This document shows positions 14,435 to 23,250 of a stretch of 64,000 nt of DNA, piece after piece (position 1 is the stretch's first letter; every line of letters starts with the position of its first letter). Source of the DNA: Streptomyces tanashiensis (GTDB taxonomy: Bacteria > Actinomycetota > Actinomycetes > Streptomycetales > Streptomycetaceae); assembly GCF_014648895.1 (NCBI RefSeq), contig NZ_BMRZ01000018.1:1-64000 (forward strand), given 5' to 3'. Made by a program: the position numbers and the translations under genes. The notes under the pieces are model-generated. The model saw only the letters and a list, made by a program, of their open reading frames with translations, ran no database searches and was not told the DNA's origin.

Positions 14435-15544
14435 GTGCCTGCCACCACCCGTACCACCCTGCGCCGCGGCCTGGCCGCCGCCGCCGCCCTGCCGCTGCTG
14501 ATCGGCGCGCTCGCCTCCTGCGGCTACGGCTCCGAGTCCAAGAACGACGAGAAGAAGGTGGCCGCCGAGGGCGAGAAGCTCTCCGCCGACACCGTACGGC
14601 TCGGGTACTTCCCCAACCTCACGCACGCCACCGCGCTCGTCGGTGACCAGGAGGGCATCCTCCAGAAGGAGCTGGGCGGCACCAAGCTGGTCCCCACCAC
14701 CTTCAACGCGGGCCCGTCCGAGATCGAGGCGCTGAACGCCGGCTCGATCGACATCGGCTTCATCGGCCCCTCGCCGTCCATCAACGGCTACGTCAAGACC
14801 AAGGGCACCAACCTCCGCATCGTCGGCGGCGCCGCCTCCGGTGGCGTGAAGCTCGTGGTGAACCCGGCGAAGATCAAGACCCTGGACGACCTCAAGGGCA
14901 AGAAGATCGCCACCCCGCAGCTCGGCAACACGCAGGACGTGGCCTTCCTCAACTGGATCTCCGAGAAGGGCTGGAAGGTCGACGCCCAGAGCGGCAAGGG
15001 CGACGTCTCCGTGGTCCGCACGGACAACAAGGTCACCCCGAACGCCTACGCCTCCGGCGCCATCGACGGTGCCTGGGTGCCCGAGCCGACCGCGTCCAAG
15101 CTGGTCAGCGACGGCGCGAAGGTGCTGCTCGACGAGTCCGACCTGTGGCCGGACAAGAAGTTCGTCATCACGAACATCATCGTGTCGCAGAAGTTCCTGA
15201 AGGAGCACCCGGACGTCGTCGAGGCGTTCCTGCGCGGCTCGGTGAAGACCAACGAGTGGATCAACGCCAACCAGGACAAGGCGAAGGCCTCGGCCAACGC
15301 CAAGCTGAAGGCCCTGTCGGGCAAGGCGCTGGGCGCGAAGGTGATCGACGCCGCGTGGCCGTCCATCCAGTTCACCGACGACCCGCTGGCGGCCACCCTC
15401 CAGGCCCAGGCCGACCACGCGGTGAAGGCCGGTCTCCTGAAGGAGCCCGAGCTGTCCGGCATCTACGACCTGAAGCCGCTCAACAAGGTCCTGAAGGCCG
15501 CGGGACAGCCCGAGGTCGCCGACGCCGGTCTCGGCGCGAAGTAA
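14435..15544 (+). CDS. ABC transporter substrate-binding lipoprotein, sulfonate/SsuA type
   Basis: A 369-residue exported protein. The N-terminus has Arg residues, a hydrophobic stretch and the lipobox LASC near residue 29, so it should be a lipid-anchored binding protein. The mature part fits the SsuA/NMT1 fold, with VRLGYFPNLTHATALVGDQE, then NAGPSEIEALNAGSIDIGFIG around residue 85-105, recognised by its GSIDIGFIGPSP core. The start is GTG 14435 with GAGGGG ten bases upstream. ATPase and permease genes follow, and sulfate-activation genes precede, so alkanesulfonate, taurine or sulfate ester is the likely substrate. Confidence 0.9.
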   Translation: MPATTRTTLRRGLAAAAALPLLIGALASCGYGSESKNDEKKVAAEGEKLSADTVRLGYFPNLTHATALVGDQEGILQKELGGTKLVPTTFNAGPSEIEALNAGSIDIGFIGPSPSINGYVKTKGTNLRIVGGAASGGVKLVVNPAKIKTLDDLKGKKIATPQLGNTQDVAFLNWISEKGWKVDAQSGKGDVSVVRTDNKVTPNAYASGAIDGAWVPEPTASKLVSDGAKVLLDESDLWPDKKFVITNIIVSQKFLKEHPDVVEAFLRGSVKTNEWINANQDKAKASANAKLKALSGKALGAKVIDAAWPSIQFTDDPLAATLQAQADHAVKAGLLKEPELSGIYDLKPLNKVLKAAGQPEVADAGLGAK

Positions 15545-15578
15545 CCAGCCCGCAGCTGATCCCCAGGAGGTGACGACC

Positions 15579-16373
15579 ATGGCCACGACCACGACGCTCG
15601 CCAAGGCCGAGGACCGTGCGACGGTGACCCATGCCGCCCGCATCGAGCATGTCTCCAAGTCCTTCGGCGGACCCGCCGGCGGGCAGCTCGTCCTCGACGA
15701 CATCACGCTCGATGTCGCCCCCGGCGAGTTCGTCACCCTCCTGGGCGCCTCGGGCTGCGGCAAGTCCACGCTGCTCAACCTGGTCGCCGGACTCGACCGG
15801 CCGTCCGCGGGGTCCATCGAGACCCCCGGCGGCCGGCCGGCCCTGATGTTCCAGGAGCACGCACTCTTCCCGTGGCTCACCGCGGGCAAGAACATCGAAC
15901 TGGCCCTGCGGCTGCGCGGGGTGGCCAAGGCCGAGCGGCGCGAGGAGGCCGAGCGGCTGCTCGACCTCGTCCGGCTCGGCGGCTCCTACGACAAGCGGGT
16001 CCACGAGCTGTCCGGCGGCATGCGGCAGCGCGTCGCGCTGGCCCGGGCGCTGGCCCAGGACAGCGACCTGCTCCTGATGGACGAGCCGTTCGCCGCGCTC
16101 GACGCCATCACCCGGGACGTGCTGCACGACGAGCTGACCCGGATCTGGCGGGAGACGAAGCTGTCGGTGCTCTTCGTCACCCACAACGTGCGCGAGGCCG
16201 TGCGGCTGGCCGAGCGTGTCGTCCTCCTCTCGTCCCGGCCCGGCCGGATCGCGCACGAGTGGACCATCGACATCCCTCAGCCGCGCCGCATCGAGGACGC
16301 CGCCGTCGCGGAGCTGTCCCTCGAGATCACCGAGCACCTGCGTGGGGAGATCCGCCGTCATGGCCAGCACTGA
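15579..16373 (+). CDS. ABC transporter ATP-binding protein, sulfonate/nitrate type
   Basis: A 264-residue ATPase with Walker A GASGCGKST (about residue 60), Q-loop in LMFQEHALFPWL, signature LSGGMRQRVALARAL (about 145) and Walker B LLLMDEPFAALD. The sequence is typical of SsuB/TauB-type importers. AGGAGGTGA lies five bases before ATG 15579, making this start clear; an upstream GTG at 15570 lies inside that ribosome site. The gene overlaps the permease start by 14 bases. Confidence 0.94.
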   Translation: MATTTTLAKAEDRATVTHAARIEHVSKSFGGPAGGQLVLDDITLDVAPGEFVTLLGASGCGKSTLLNLVAGLDRPSAGSIETPGGRPALMFQEHALFPWLTAGKNIELALRLRGVAKAERREEAERLLDLVRLGGSYDKRVHELSGGMRQRVALARALAQDSDLLLMDEPFAALDAITRDVLHDELTRIWRETKLSVLFVTHNVREAVRLAERVVLLSSRPGRIAHEWTIDIPQPRRIEDAAVAELSLEITEHLRGEIRRHGQH

Positions 16374-17244
16374 GACCAGTCCCAAGACCGACGACCTCGC
16401 CGGCCTCGAAGCCGGTCTGGACGCCCTCGACACCGTGCAGATCCGGCGGACCCCGGTCCGCGAGGTGCTGGTCAAGAAGGTGTTCCCGCCGGTCGTCGCC
16501 GTCGCGCTCGTCCTGGTGGTGTGGCAGCTCCTGGTGACGCTGAAGGTCACCGACGAGTTCAAGCTGCCCGCACCGTCCGCCGTGTGGGACAGCCTGACCA
16601 CGATGTGGCTGGAGGGCACGCTCCTCGAAGTCCTCTGGACCAGCGTGTCCCGGGCCCTCTTCGGCTTCCTCCTGGCGCTCGTCATCGGCACCCCGCTGGG
16701 CCTGCTCGTCTCCCGCGTGAAGTTCGTGCGCGCGGCGATCGGCCCGATCCTCGCGGGGCTCCAGTCGCTGCCCTCGGTCGCCTGGGTGGCACCCGCCGTC
16801 CTGTGGCTGGGCCTCAACGACAGCATGATGTACGCGGTGATCCTGCTCGGCGCCGTCCCGTCGATCGCCAACGGCCTCGTGGCCGGCGTCGACCAGGTCC
16901 CGCCGCTCTTCCTGCGCGCGGGCCAGACGCTCGGCGCGACGGGCATCAAGGGCGCCTGGTACATCGTGATGCCGGCCGCGCTCCCCGGCTACCTGGCCGG
17001 TCTCAAGCAGGGCTGGGCGTTCTCGTGGCGCTCGCTGATGGCCGCGGAGATCATCGCCTCCTCGCCGGACCTGGGCCTCGGCCTCGGCCAGCTCCTGGAG
17101 AACGGCCGCAACAACATCGACATGGCCGGGATCTTCCTGGCGATCATCCTGATCCTGATCGTCGGCATCGCCATCGACCTGCTCATCTTCAGCCCGCTGG
17201 AGCGCGCGGTGCTCCGCCGCCGCGGCCTCCTGGCGAAGGGCTGA
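16360..17244 (+). CDS. ABC transporter permease, sulfonate/nitrate type
   Basis: A 294-residue integral membrane protein with about six helices starting near residue 45 (VVAVALVLVVWQLLV). The cytoplasmic coupling loop that contacts the ATPase appears near residue 190-215 (FLRAGQTLGATG, then MPAALPGYLAGLKQG), the EAA-type motif of SsuC/TauC permeases. ATG 16360 lies inside the ATPase gene, so translation is coupled. It ends seven bases before the sirohydrochlorin chelatase gene. Confidence 0.93.
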   Translation: MASTETSPKTDDLAGLEAGLDALDTVQIRRTPVREVLVKKVFPPVVAVALVLVVWQLLVTLKVTDEFKLPAPSAVWDSLTTMWLEGTLLEVLWTSVSRALFGFLLALVIGTPLGLLVSRVKFVRAAIGPILAGLQSLPSVAWVAPAVLWLGLNDSMMYAVILLGAVPSIANGLVAGVDQVPPLFLRAGQTLGATGIKGAWYIVMPAALPGYLAGLKQGWAFSWRSLMAAEIIASSPDLGLGLGQLLENGRNNIDMAGIFLAIILILIVGIAIDLLIFSPLERAVLRRRGLLAKG

Positions 17245-17251
17245 GCGCACC

Positions 17252-17992
17252 ATGAACCCCGTCCTCCTCGTGATCGCCCACGGCAGCCGCGATCCGCGGC
17301 ACGCGGCGACCGTCCAGGCGCTGGTGCGCCGGGCCGGCGCGCTGCGGCCGGGGCTGCGCGTGGAGACGGCGTTCCTGGACTTCAACCTGCCCTCGGTGCC
17401 GGGGGTGCTCGACCGGCTCGCGGCGGACGGCGTCCGGGACGTGGTGGCGCTTCCGCTGCTCCTGACCCGGGCCTTCCACGCGAAGGCCGACATCCCCGCC
17501 GTCCTGCGCCAGGCGCCCCCGTCCCTGAGCATCCGCCAGGCGGAGGTCCTCGGCCCCTCGCCGCTGCTGATCGCGGCGGTGGAGCGGCGGCTGTACGAGG
17601 CCGGGCTCACGCCCGGCGACAAGAGCGCGACCGGGGTCGTCCTGGCCTCGGCGGGCTCCACAGACCCGGAGGCGATCGCGGTGATCGCAGAAACGGCGCG
17701 GGAGCTGCGGCGCACCGGTTGGTGCTCCGTGCGGCCCGCGTTCGCCTCCGCATCCCTTCCCCGTACGGAGGACGCCGTGCGGGCCCTGCGTGCGGAGCGG
17801 GGCGTCCGCCGGGTGGCGGTGGCCCCGTACGTGATCGCCCCGGGCCGCCTCCCGGACCGCATCGCGGCGGGCGCGGCCGGGGCCGACGTCCTGGCGGACG
17901 TCCTGGGCCCCTCCCCCGAGCTGGCGCACCTGCTCCTGGAGCGGTACGACGGGGCCCGGGCCGCACACCGGCCGGTCGCTCAGACCGCCTGA
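17252..17992 (+). CDS. sirohydrochlorin chelatase (CbiX/SirB-like)
   Basis: A 246-residue protein with two chelatase half-domains. The first begins LLVIAHGSRDPRHAATV, where the His of AHGSRD is the metal-insertion residue, and contains ALPLLLTRAFHAKADIP with a second conserved His. The second half repeats the fold (VVLASAGSTDPEA, VAPYVIAPGRLPD) but lacks the HGS signature. In this operon the obvious job is inserting iron into sirohydrochlorin to make siroheme for sulfite reductase; cobalt insertion is the alternative. It ends 12 bases inside the convergent downstream gene. Confidence 0.88.
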   Translation: MNPVLLVIAHGSRDPRHAATVQALVRRAGALRPGLRVETAFLDFNLPSVPGVLDRLAADGVRDVVALPLLLTRAFHAKADIPAVLRQAPPSLSIRQAEVLGPSPLLIAAVERRLYEAGLTPGDKSATGVVLASAGSTDPEAIAVIAETARELRRTGWCSVRPAFASASLPRTEDAVRALRAERGVRRVAVAPYVIAPGRLPDRIAAGAAGADVLADVLGPSPELAHLLLERYDGARAAHRPVAQTA

Positions 17993-18561
17993 CCCTTCGG
18001 GTTCCGGCCGCTGGTCGCGAGGGCCCGGACGAAGGCCGGGGCGTCGTCGGGGACGTCGACGACCGCGGCGAAGCCCTCGTACTGCCGGTAGACCTCTGCG
18101 TGCTCCTCGACGACGCCGAGGACGAAGGCCGCCGTCTCCTCCGGGACCGTGAACTCCTGGCCCGTGGAGCGGGCCAGGTCCCAGCCGTGCAGGGCGAGTT
18201 CCTTGACGAGCAGCGAGGCGATCGTGGTGGCCGGCATCGTGACGTAGCCCGTGTCGACCTCTCCGTCCCAGACGCCGGGCCGCTCCCAGGCGGCCAGGGC
18301 CCGGTCGAGCTGGGCGGCGTACGCCTCGGCCCAGTCGGGCTCGGCGGTGAAGTCCCGCCCGGTGGTCTCCTCGGGGAGCTTCGTGCGCAGGGCGCGGTGT
18401 TCGAGGCCGTGCGCCGAGTACAGGACCAGGTGGTTGGCGAGTTCGCGGACCGTCCAGTCGGCGCAGACGGAGGGGGTGCCGAGCTGCTCGGCGGTGACGG
18501 CGCGGGCGACCCGGCTCGCCTCGGCGGCGCAGACGGTCAGGTGGGTGTGGATCTCGTTCAT
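17980..18561 (-). CDS. TIGR03086/DinB-like mycothiol-dependent maleylpyruvate isomerase-fold protein
   Basis: A 193-residue protein of the DinB-like four-helix metal-binding superfamily. Metal-ligand histidines are likely in NEIHTHL near the start, ELANHLVLYSAHGLEHR near residue 45 and KELALHGWDLAR near 125, the latter being the conserved HGWDLA element. The ATG at 18561 follows a purine-rich sequence. Relatives are often annotated as TIGR03086-family metal-binding proteins and may use mycothiol. It converges on the chelatase gene with a 13-base overlap. Its substrate is unknown. Confidence 0.8.
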   Translation of the reverse strand: MNEIHTHLTVCAAEASRVARAVTAEQLGTPSVCADWTVRELANHLVLYSAHGLEHRALRTKLPEETTGRDFTAEPDWAEAYAAQLDRALAAWERPGVWDGEVDTGYVTMPATTIASLLVKELALHGWDLARSTGQEFTVPEETAAFVLGVVEEHAEVYRQYEGFAAVVDVPDDAPAFVRALATSGRNPKGQAV

Positions 18562-18622
18562 GCCTCCGACGGTACGGAGCGGCCCGGATCCGGGTCTTGA
18601 ACTTTCGCGACAGACGGTCCCG

Positions 18623-19258
18623 CTAGCTGAAGTCGAGCCCGCCCGTGCGGGTGCGCTTGAGCTCGAAGAGGTCCGGGTGGGAGGCGAGGACGCGGAAGCT
18701 GTCGAAGAGTTCGGCGGCGCGCTCACCGCGCGGGATCGCCCGCAGGACGGGGCCGAACCAGACGGTGCCGTCGACGTGGATCGTGGGGGTGCCGACGTAC
18801 GCCCCGGCCTCGGGGTCCTTGCCCGCGTCGTGGCTGCGGCGGACCGCCTCGTCGTGGGCCGGGTCGTGGGCGGCGGCGGCGAGTTCGGGCGGGAGGCCGA
18901 GCTCGGTGAGCGATTCGGCGACGACGGCGTCGAAGTCCTTCTGCTTCTTCTCGTGGATGCGGGTGCCGTACGCGGTGTAGAGCGGGCGCAGGATCTCCTC
19001 GCCGTGCTGTTCGGCGGCGGCGGCCGCCACCCGGACCGGGCCGAGGGAGGCGTCGACGAGCTCGCGGTACCAGTCGGGCAGGGTGTTGCCCTCGTTGTGG
19101 AGGTACAGGCTCATGACCTTGAAGCGGAGGTCGATGTCCCGGTGGCGCTCGACCTCCAGGATCCAGCGGGAGGTGATCCAGGCGAAGGGGCAGGCGGGGT
19201 CGAAGTAGAAGTCGACGGTGGGGCGGTCCGTGGTGCCGGTGTGCTGGTCGTTCGTCAT
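18623..19258 (-). CDS. DsbA-family mycothiol-dependent nitroreductase-like protein (Rv2466c type)
   Basis: A 211-residue thioredoxin-fold protein. The active-site region reads FYFDPACPFAWITSRWILEV near residues 17-36, with a single cysteine (CPFA) instead of CXXC. That WITSRW context is typical of the Rv2466c mycothiol-linked oxidoreductases. The cis-Pro loop appears as VGTPTIHVDG near residue 150. The ATG at 19258 begins MTNDQHTG. It is 61 bases upstream of the DinB-like gene on the same strand; both may be mycothiol-linked. The loss of the second cysteine implies a monothiol mechanism. Confidence 0.82.
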   Translation of the reverse strand: MTNDQHTGTTDRPTVDFYFDPACPFAWITSRWILEVERHRDIDLRFKVMSLYLHNEGNTLPDWYRELVDASLGPVRVAAAAAEQHGEEILRPLYTAYGTRIHEKKQKDFDAVVAESLTELGLPPELAAAAHDPAHDEAVRRSHDAGKDPEAGAYVGTPTIHVDGTVWFGPVLRAIPRGERAAELFDSFRVLASHPDLFELKRTRTGGLDFS

Positions 19259-19332
19259 GGTCAGGAATCTATCGGGGAGTTGGCCCGCTGCCACGGGCCA
19301 TTCGCCGATCGTCCGCCTGGGCCACTTCGGGT

Positions 19333-19893
19333 TCAGTCCGCGTGTGTCATCTCGATGAGCTTGACCACGGTGTTCCAGTTCCGGGCGGTGGTGACGAGGC
19401 CCTTCACGACGGACGGCCGGGAGATCGCCGGGGCCAGCTTCGACGTCCCGAGCCCGTCGGGGACGTACAGGTAGAGCACGCGGTCGCCGAGGGCGAACGC
19501 CTCCGGCAGGAAGGCGTCCTGGTCGATCGCCGCGAAGCGTTCGGGGTCGACCGGCCCTGAGCAGTAGATGGCGTGGAGCTCCTTGCCCCGCAGCTCGGCG
19601 GCCGGGAAGGGGCAGGCGTCGGCGACGGCGGCGAGGTAGTCGCCGTCGCGGACGAGGCAGTCGACGCGGAAGCCGAAGCGGTCCTCGATCGCGTCCTCGA
19701 TCGCGGTCGCGAGCGTGTCCTCGCCGTCGCCGGAGCCGGTGGTGAAGACGGCGTTCCCGCTCTGGAGGTAGGTGCGGACGCCCGTGTGTCCGAGCCCTTC
19801 GAGGAGGCTCCGGAGCTCCGCCATGGGGACCTTCCGGTGCCCGCTCACGTTGATGCCCCGGAGCAGGAGGGCGTAGGTCTGCGTCTTCGTCAT
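19333..19893 (-). CDS. DUF1697 family protein
   Basis: A 186-residue protein with the DUF1697 signature: an N-terminal YALLLRGINVSGHRKVPMAEL, then LEGLGHTGVRTYLQSGNAVF near residue 35, and a C-terminal RNWNTVVKLIEM segment. The family is widespread in bacteria and has no established biochemical function. The gene stands alone between the nitroreductase-like gene and a sugar transporter operon. The 140-base gap on its upstream side (19894-20033) contains no gene that I can support. Confidence 0.88.
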   Translation of the reverse strand: MTKTQTYALLLRGINVSGHRKVPMAELRSLLEGLGHTGVRTYLQSGNAVFTTGSGDGEDTLATAIEDAIEDRFGFRVDCLVRDGDYLAAVADACPFPAAELRGKELHAIYCSGPVDPERFAAIDQDAFLPEAFALGDRVLYLYVPDGLGTSKLAPAISRPSVVKGLVTTARNWNTVVKLIEMTHAD

Positions 19894-20033
19894 GGGGGCA
19901 AATCTAGGCGGCCACCGCGCCTCGTGGGGGGCGGCGCGGTGGCCGGTTCGAACCCTGTCCGATGGAGGGGTTCCGGAGAAGACCCTTCACCCATCTGTGA
20001 CTTATTCAACAAGGTTTCGTAATGACGAATCCC

Positions 20034-21326
20034 TCATCCGCGCTGATAGCGGGCGAGGACCCGGTTGCCGTCCTCGACCAGGCGTCTGCGCAGCTCGGCC
20101 CCGTCGATGGCGCCGCTGTAGTACTCCTGGAAGGCGGGGGTCGCCACCTTGTCCTTCCATTCCGGATAGCCGCGCACCGACTGCGCGGGCGCCGGGCGCA
20201 GCCGCCGCGCCACGGCCGCCCCGGTCGCCCAGCCGTCCCGCGCGGTGTGCACGGAGGGATCGGCGAGCGCGGCCGTGCCGGTCGGCAGCATCCAGTCGCC
20301 GCGCGCGAGCCGCACCATGTTCGCCGGGCGCAGGAAGAAGTCGAGGAACCGGGCCGCCTCCTTCTTGTGGGGGCTGTCCTCGGCGATCGACAGGGTCTGC
20401 GGGGAGACGCCCTGGGCGAGCCCCTCGCTCCCGGCGGGGGCGGGCAGCACGGTCCATTCGAAGCCCTCGGGCGCCTGCTGCGCGATCTGCTGCCGGTAGG
20501 CGAAGCCCAGGGGGACCATGGCGTACTTGCCGGCGAAGAAGCCGGGGAGGGTGTCGGAGCCTCCGCTGCCGAGGGTCGTGCGCGGGGCGGTCCGGTCGGT
20601 GACGACCTGGGCGTGGACGGTGCCGGGGACGGTGCCGTCGGCCCCGGTGAAGTCGACGGTGACGCGGCCGTCCGGGCCCCGGTGGAAGAGCCGCCCGCCG
20701 TCCGACACACCGAGGTTGAGGCTGACGGAGACGGGCTCCTTGAGGGGCCAGGCGACGGCGTACCGGCCGGGCCCCATGGTCCGGGTGAGGTCCTGGGCGA
20801 CCTGCCGGAACTCGGTCCAGCTCCAGGGTTTCTCCGGGGTGGGGACGCGGACGCCGGAGGCCTCCAGGATCCTCCGGTTGGCGATGAGGACGCGCGGTTC
20901 CTGGAGGAAGGGCACCCCGTAGACGCCCTCGCCGAAGGTCGTGGCCTCCCAGCTGCGGGCGGGGATGTCGGCGCGCAGTCGTTCGGAGAGGAGCGGGCGG
21001 AGGTCGGCGAGCAGGCCGCCGTAGGCGAAGTCGGCGAGGTCGTCGGAGGCGTCGTGGATGATGTCGGGCGCCTCGCCGCCCTCGAAGGAGGTGAGGAGCT
21101 GGTCGTGGACGGAGTCCCAGCTGCCCTGGACGTAGTCGACCTGGACGTCGGGGTGGGCGGCGTTCCACTCCTCGACCAGCTGCCGGTTGGCGTCGACGGA
21201 CTCCTTCTGCCAGGCGAGGGACTGGAAGCGGAGCCGTACGACACCGTCGTCGGGGCCGTCGTCGGCGGCGGTGCAGCCGGTGAGGAGGAGCAGGAGCGCG
21301 GCGGTGAGGGCGAGGACGCGTCTCAT
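20034..21326 (-). CDS. sugar ABC transporter substrate-binding lipoprotein
   Basis: A 430-residue exported binding protein of the family-1 (MalE-like) group. The signal peptide RRVLALTAALLLLLTGC ends in a lipobox with Cys at about 18. The mature protein shows the extended two-lobe pattern, with VRLRFQSLAWQKESVDANR, a hinge DIIHDASDDLADFA and the C-terminal FLDFFLRPANM. Its start overlaps the permease stop by four bases; it is the last gene of the three-gene importer. Sugar type is not readable. No ATPase gene is present, as is common in streptomycetes, where a shared MsiK ATPase energises such systems. Confidence 0.9.
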   Translation of the reverse strand: MRRVLALTAALLLLLTGCTAADDGPDDGVVRLRFQSLAWQKESVDANRQLVEEWNAAHPDVQVDYVQGSWDSVHDQLLTSFEGGEAPDIIHDASDDLADFAYGGLLADLRPLLSERLRADIPARSWEATTFGEGVYGVPFLQEPRVLIANRRILEASGVRVPTPEKPWSWTEFRQVAQDLTRTMGPGRYAVAWPLKEPVSVSLNLGVSDGGRLFHRGPDGRVTVDFTGADGTVPGTVHAQVVTDRTAPRTTLGSGGSDTLPGFFAGKYAMVPLGFAYRQQIAQQAPEGFEWTVLPAPAGSEGLAQGVSPQTLSIAEDSPHKKEAARFLDFFLRPANMVRLARGDWMLPTGTAALADPSVHTARDGWATGAAVARRLRPAPAQSVRGYPEWKDKVATPAFQEYYSGAIDGAELRRRLVEDGNRVLARYQRG

Positions 21327-22165
21327 GACTTCACCGCCCCGGCGAGCATCCCGCCCGTGATGCGTCTCTGGAGGAGGCCGAAGACGACGAGGGAGGGCAG
21401 GGTCGCGAGGAAGGCCGCGGCGGCCAGCGGGCCGAGGTCGGCGACTCCCTCGGCGCCGAGGAAATGGGTGAGGACGACCGGCAGGGTCTGTTTCTCGGGG
21501 GTCTTGAGCAGGACGAGCGCGAAGAAGAACTCGTTCCAGGCGGTGACGAAGGCGAAGAGCGCGGTGGCGACGACGCCCGGGACGAGCAGCGGGGCGGTGA
21601 CCGAGACGAGGGTACGGATCCGGCCGGCGCCGTCGACGGCCGCGGCCTCCTCCAGCTCGGCCGGGACGGCCCTGACGTACCCCATGAGCATCCAGAGGGC
21701 GAAGGGCAGCGACCAGACCACGTAGACCAGGACGAGACCGGCGACGCTGTTGATGAGGTGCAGGTTCTTGAGGACGAGGAAGAGCGGGACGATCACGAGG
21801 ACGAAGGGGAAGGCCTGGCTGATCACCACCCAGCCGGTGGCGGCCCCGGCGAGCCGGCCGCGGTGGCGGGCCGTCACATAGGCGAGCGGGGTGGCGACGA
21901 GCACCGCGATCAGGGCGGCGGAGACGGCGGCGAGCAGGCTGTTCGCGGCGGCCCTGAGCAGGGGCTGCTCGTCGAAGGCCTGCCGGAAGTTGTCGAGGGT
22001 GGGGTCCTTCGGGATCCAGGTGGGGTGGAGCGAGGCCAGCTCGGGCGCGGGCTTGAAGGCGGTGGAGACCAGCCAGAGGAAGGGGAGGGCGAGGAAGGCC
22101 AGGTAGGCGAGGAGGGCCAGGTACTGGCCCGCTCGCGCCGGCCCGCTCGTCCGGAGGGCGCTCAC
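21323..22165 (-). CDS. sugar ABC transporter permease (MalG/UgpE type)
   Basis: A 280-residue permease with six predicted helices, beginning with an N-terminal LALLAYLAFLALPFLWLVST span. The EAA loop is VPAELEEAAAVDGAGRIRT near residue 178, the contact for the ATPase. The GTG start at 22165 is embedded in the stop of the upstream permease gene, and its stop overlaps the start of the binding-protein gene. The order permease-permease-binding protein differs from the usual binding protein first. Confidence 0.92.
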   Translation of the reverse strand: MSALRTSGPARAGQYLALLAYLAFLALPFLWLVSTAFKPAPELASLHPTWIPKDPTLDNFRQAFDEQPLLRAAANSLLAAVSAALIAVLVATPLAYVTARHRGRLAGAATGWVVISQAFPFVLVIVPLFLVLKNLHLINSVAGLVLVYVVWSLPFALWMLMGYVRAVPAELEEAAAVDGAGRIRTLVSVTAPLLVPGVVATALFAFVTAWNEFFFALVLLKTPEKQTLPVVLTHFLGAEGVADLGPLAAAAFLATLPSLVVFGLLQRRITGGMLAGAVKS

Positions 22166-23106
22166 CGGTCCTGGTCCCCTTTCAGACGGCGTACGAGGGA
22201 GAGCGCGATGAGCACCGAGACGGCGGCGACCATCACGCAGCCCATCGCGGCGGCGTAGCCGAACTGCCCGTAGCGGAAGGCCTCTTCGTAGGCGAAGAGC
22301 ATGGGGAGCCGGGTCCGGCCGCCCGGTCCGCCGTTGGTCAGGACGTAGACCAGGGCGAAGGAGTTGAAGTTCCAGATGAGGTTGAGGGCGGTGATGGCGA
22401 GGGCCACCGGCCGGAGCGCGGGCCAGGTGACGGCGCGGAAGCGGCGCCAGGCGCCGGCTCCGTCGAGGGCGGCGGCCTCGTGGAGTTCGCGCGGGGTGTT
22501 CTGGAGTCCGGCGAGCAGGGCGACGGTGGTCTGCGGCATGCCGGCCCAGACGCCGACGACGATGACGGCGGGGAGGGCGGTGGCGAGGCCGGAGAGCCAG
22601 TCGTGGCCCTCGCCGAGGCCGAGGCTCCGGAGGGTCTCGTTGAGGATGCCGGCGTCGGGGTTGTAGACGAGCCGCCACATGATGCCGACGACGACCTCCG
22701 GCATCGCCCAGGGCACGATGGCGAGGGCTCGGGCCAGCCAGCGGAAGCGGAGATTCTGGTCGAGCAGGAGGGCGAGGCCGAGGGCGAGCAGGAACTGGGG
22801 GACGGTGACGCCGACGGCCCAGACCGCGCCGATGCGGAACGACTCCCAGAAGAGGGTGTCGTGCAGCAGGTCCTGGAAGTTGAGGGTGCCGACCCAGCGG
22901 GTGGCCTGGGTGCGGCCCGACTGGGCGTCGGTGAAGGCGAGCGCGATGCCGTAGAGGAGCGGTCCGACGCTCAGGACGAGGATCGGCAGGAGGGCCGGGA
23001 GCACCAGGAACCAGGCGCCGAGGTCGGGGCCGCGCGGCCGTCTCCGGGGAGCGGGGCGCGGTGTGCGCGCTCTGTCCGGACGCTTCGTCGTGGTCACCGA
23101 GCTCAC
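22162..23106 (-). CDS. sugar ABC transporter permease (MalF/UgpA type)
   Basis: A 314-residue permease with a basic N-terminal tail (KRPDRARTPRPAPRRRPRG) and six helices starting with FLVLPALLPILVLSVGPLL. The EAA motif is TPRELHEAAALDGAGAWRRF near residue 200. It is first in the leftward importer operon. GTG 23106 follows GGAGG by only two bases; an in-frame GTG nine bases downstream has a better but long spacing, so the exact start is uncertain. Confidence 0.92.
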   Translation of the reverse strand: MSSVTTTKRPDRARTPRPAPRRRPRGPDLGAWFLVLPALLPILVLSVGPLLYGIALAFTDAQSGRTQATRWVGTLNFQDLLHDTLFWESFRIGAVWAVGVTVPQFLLALGLALLLDQNLRFRWLARALAIVPWAMPEVVVGIMWRLVYNPDAGILNETLRSLGLGEGHDWLSGLATALPAVIVVGVWAGMPQTTVALLAGLQNTPRELHEAAALDGAGAWRRFRAVTWPALRPVALAITALNLIWNFNSFALVYVLTNGGPGGRTRLPMLFAYEEAFRYGQFGYAAAMGCVMVAAVSVLIALSLVRRLKGDQDR

Positions 23107-23216
23107 GACCGACCTCCGTCCACCCCGCTGCCGCCGCCGTCCGGAATCCCGCCATGGTGCTGACGGCCCGTCGGCCCGTCAAGGTGACGGGCAGGGTGAG
23201 CTGCGCGGATGCGAGA

Positions 23217-23230
23217 CTTTGGCGCAAAAG
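23217..23230. promoter_or_regulatory. imperfect palindrome between the sugar importer and the kinase-like gene
   Basis: CTTTGGCGCAAAAG is a 14-bp palindrome with one mismatched pair. It lies 110 bases upstream of the importer operon and 20 bases upstream of the divergent gene, a location expected for a LacI- or ROK-type operator. No regulator gene is next to it, so this is a weak candidate. Confidence 0.25.
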
Positions 23231-23250
23231 CGTGCTGGAGGGAGAGGTCG

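Noticed and set aside
19930..19960. GGTTCGAACC resembling a tRNA T-loop
   Set aside because: No acceptor stem, anticodon arm or D-arm could be placed around it, so it is not a tRNA gene and there is no support for an attachment site.
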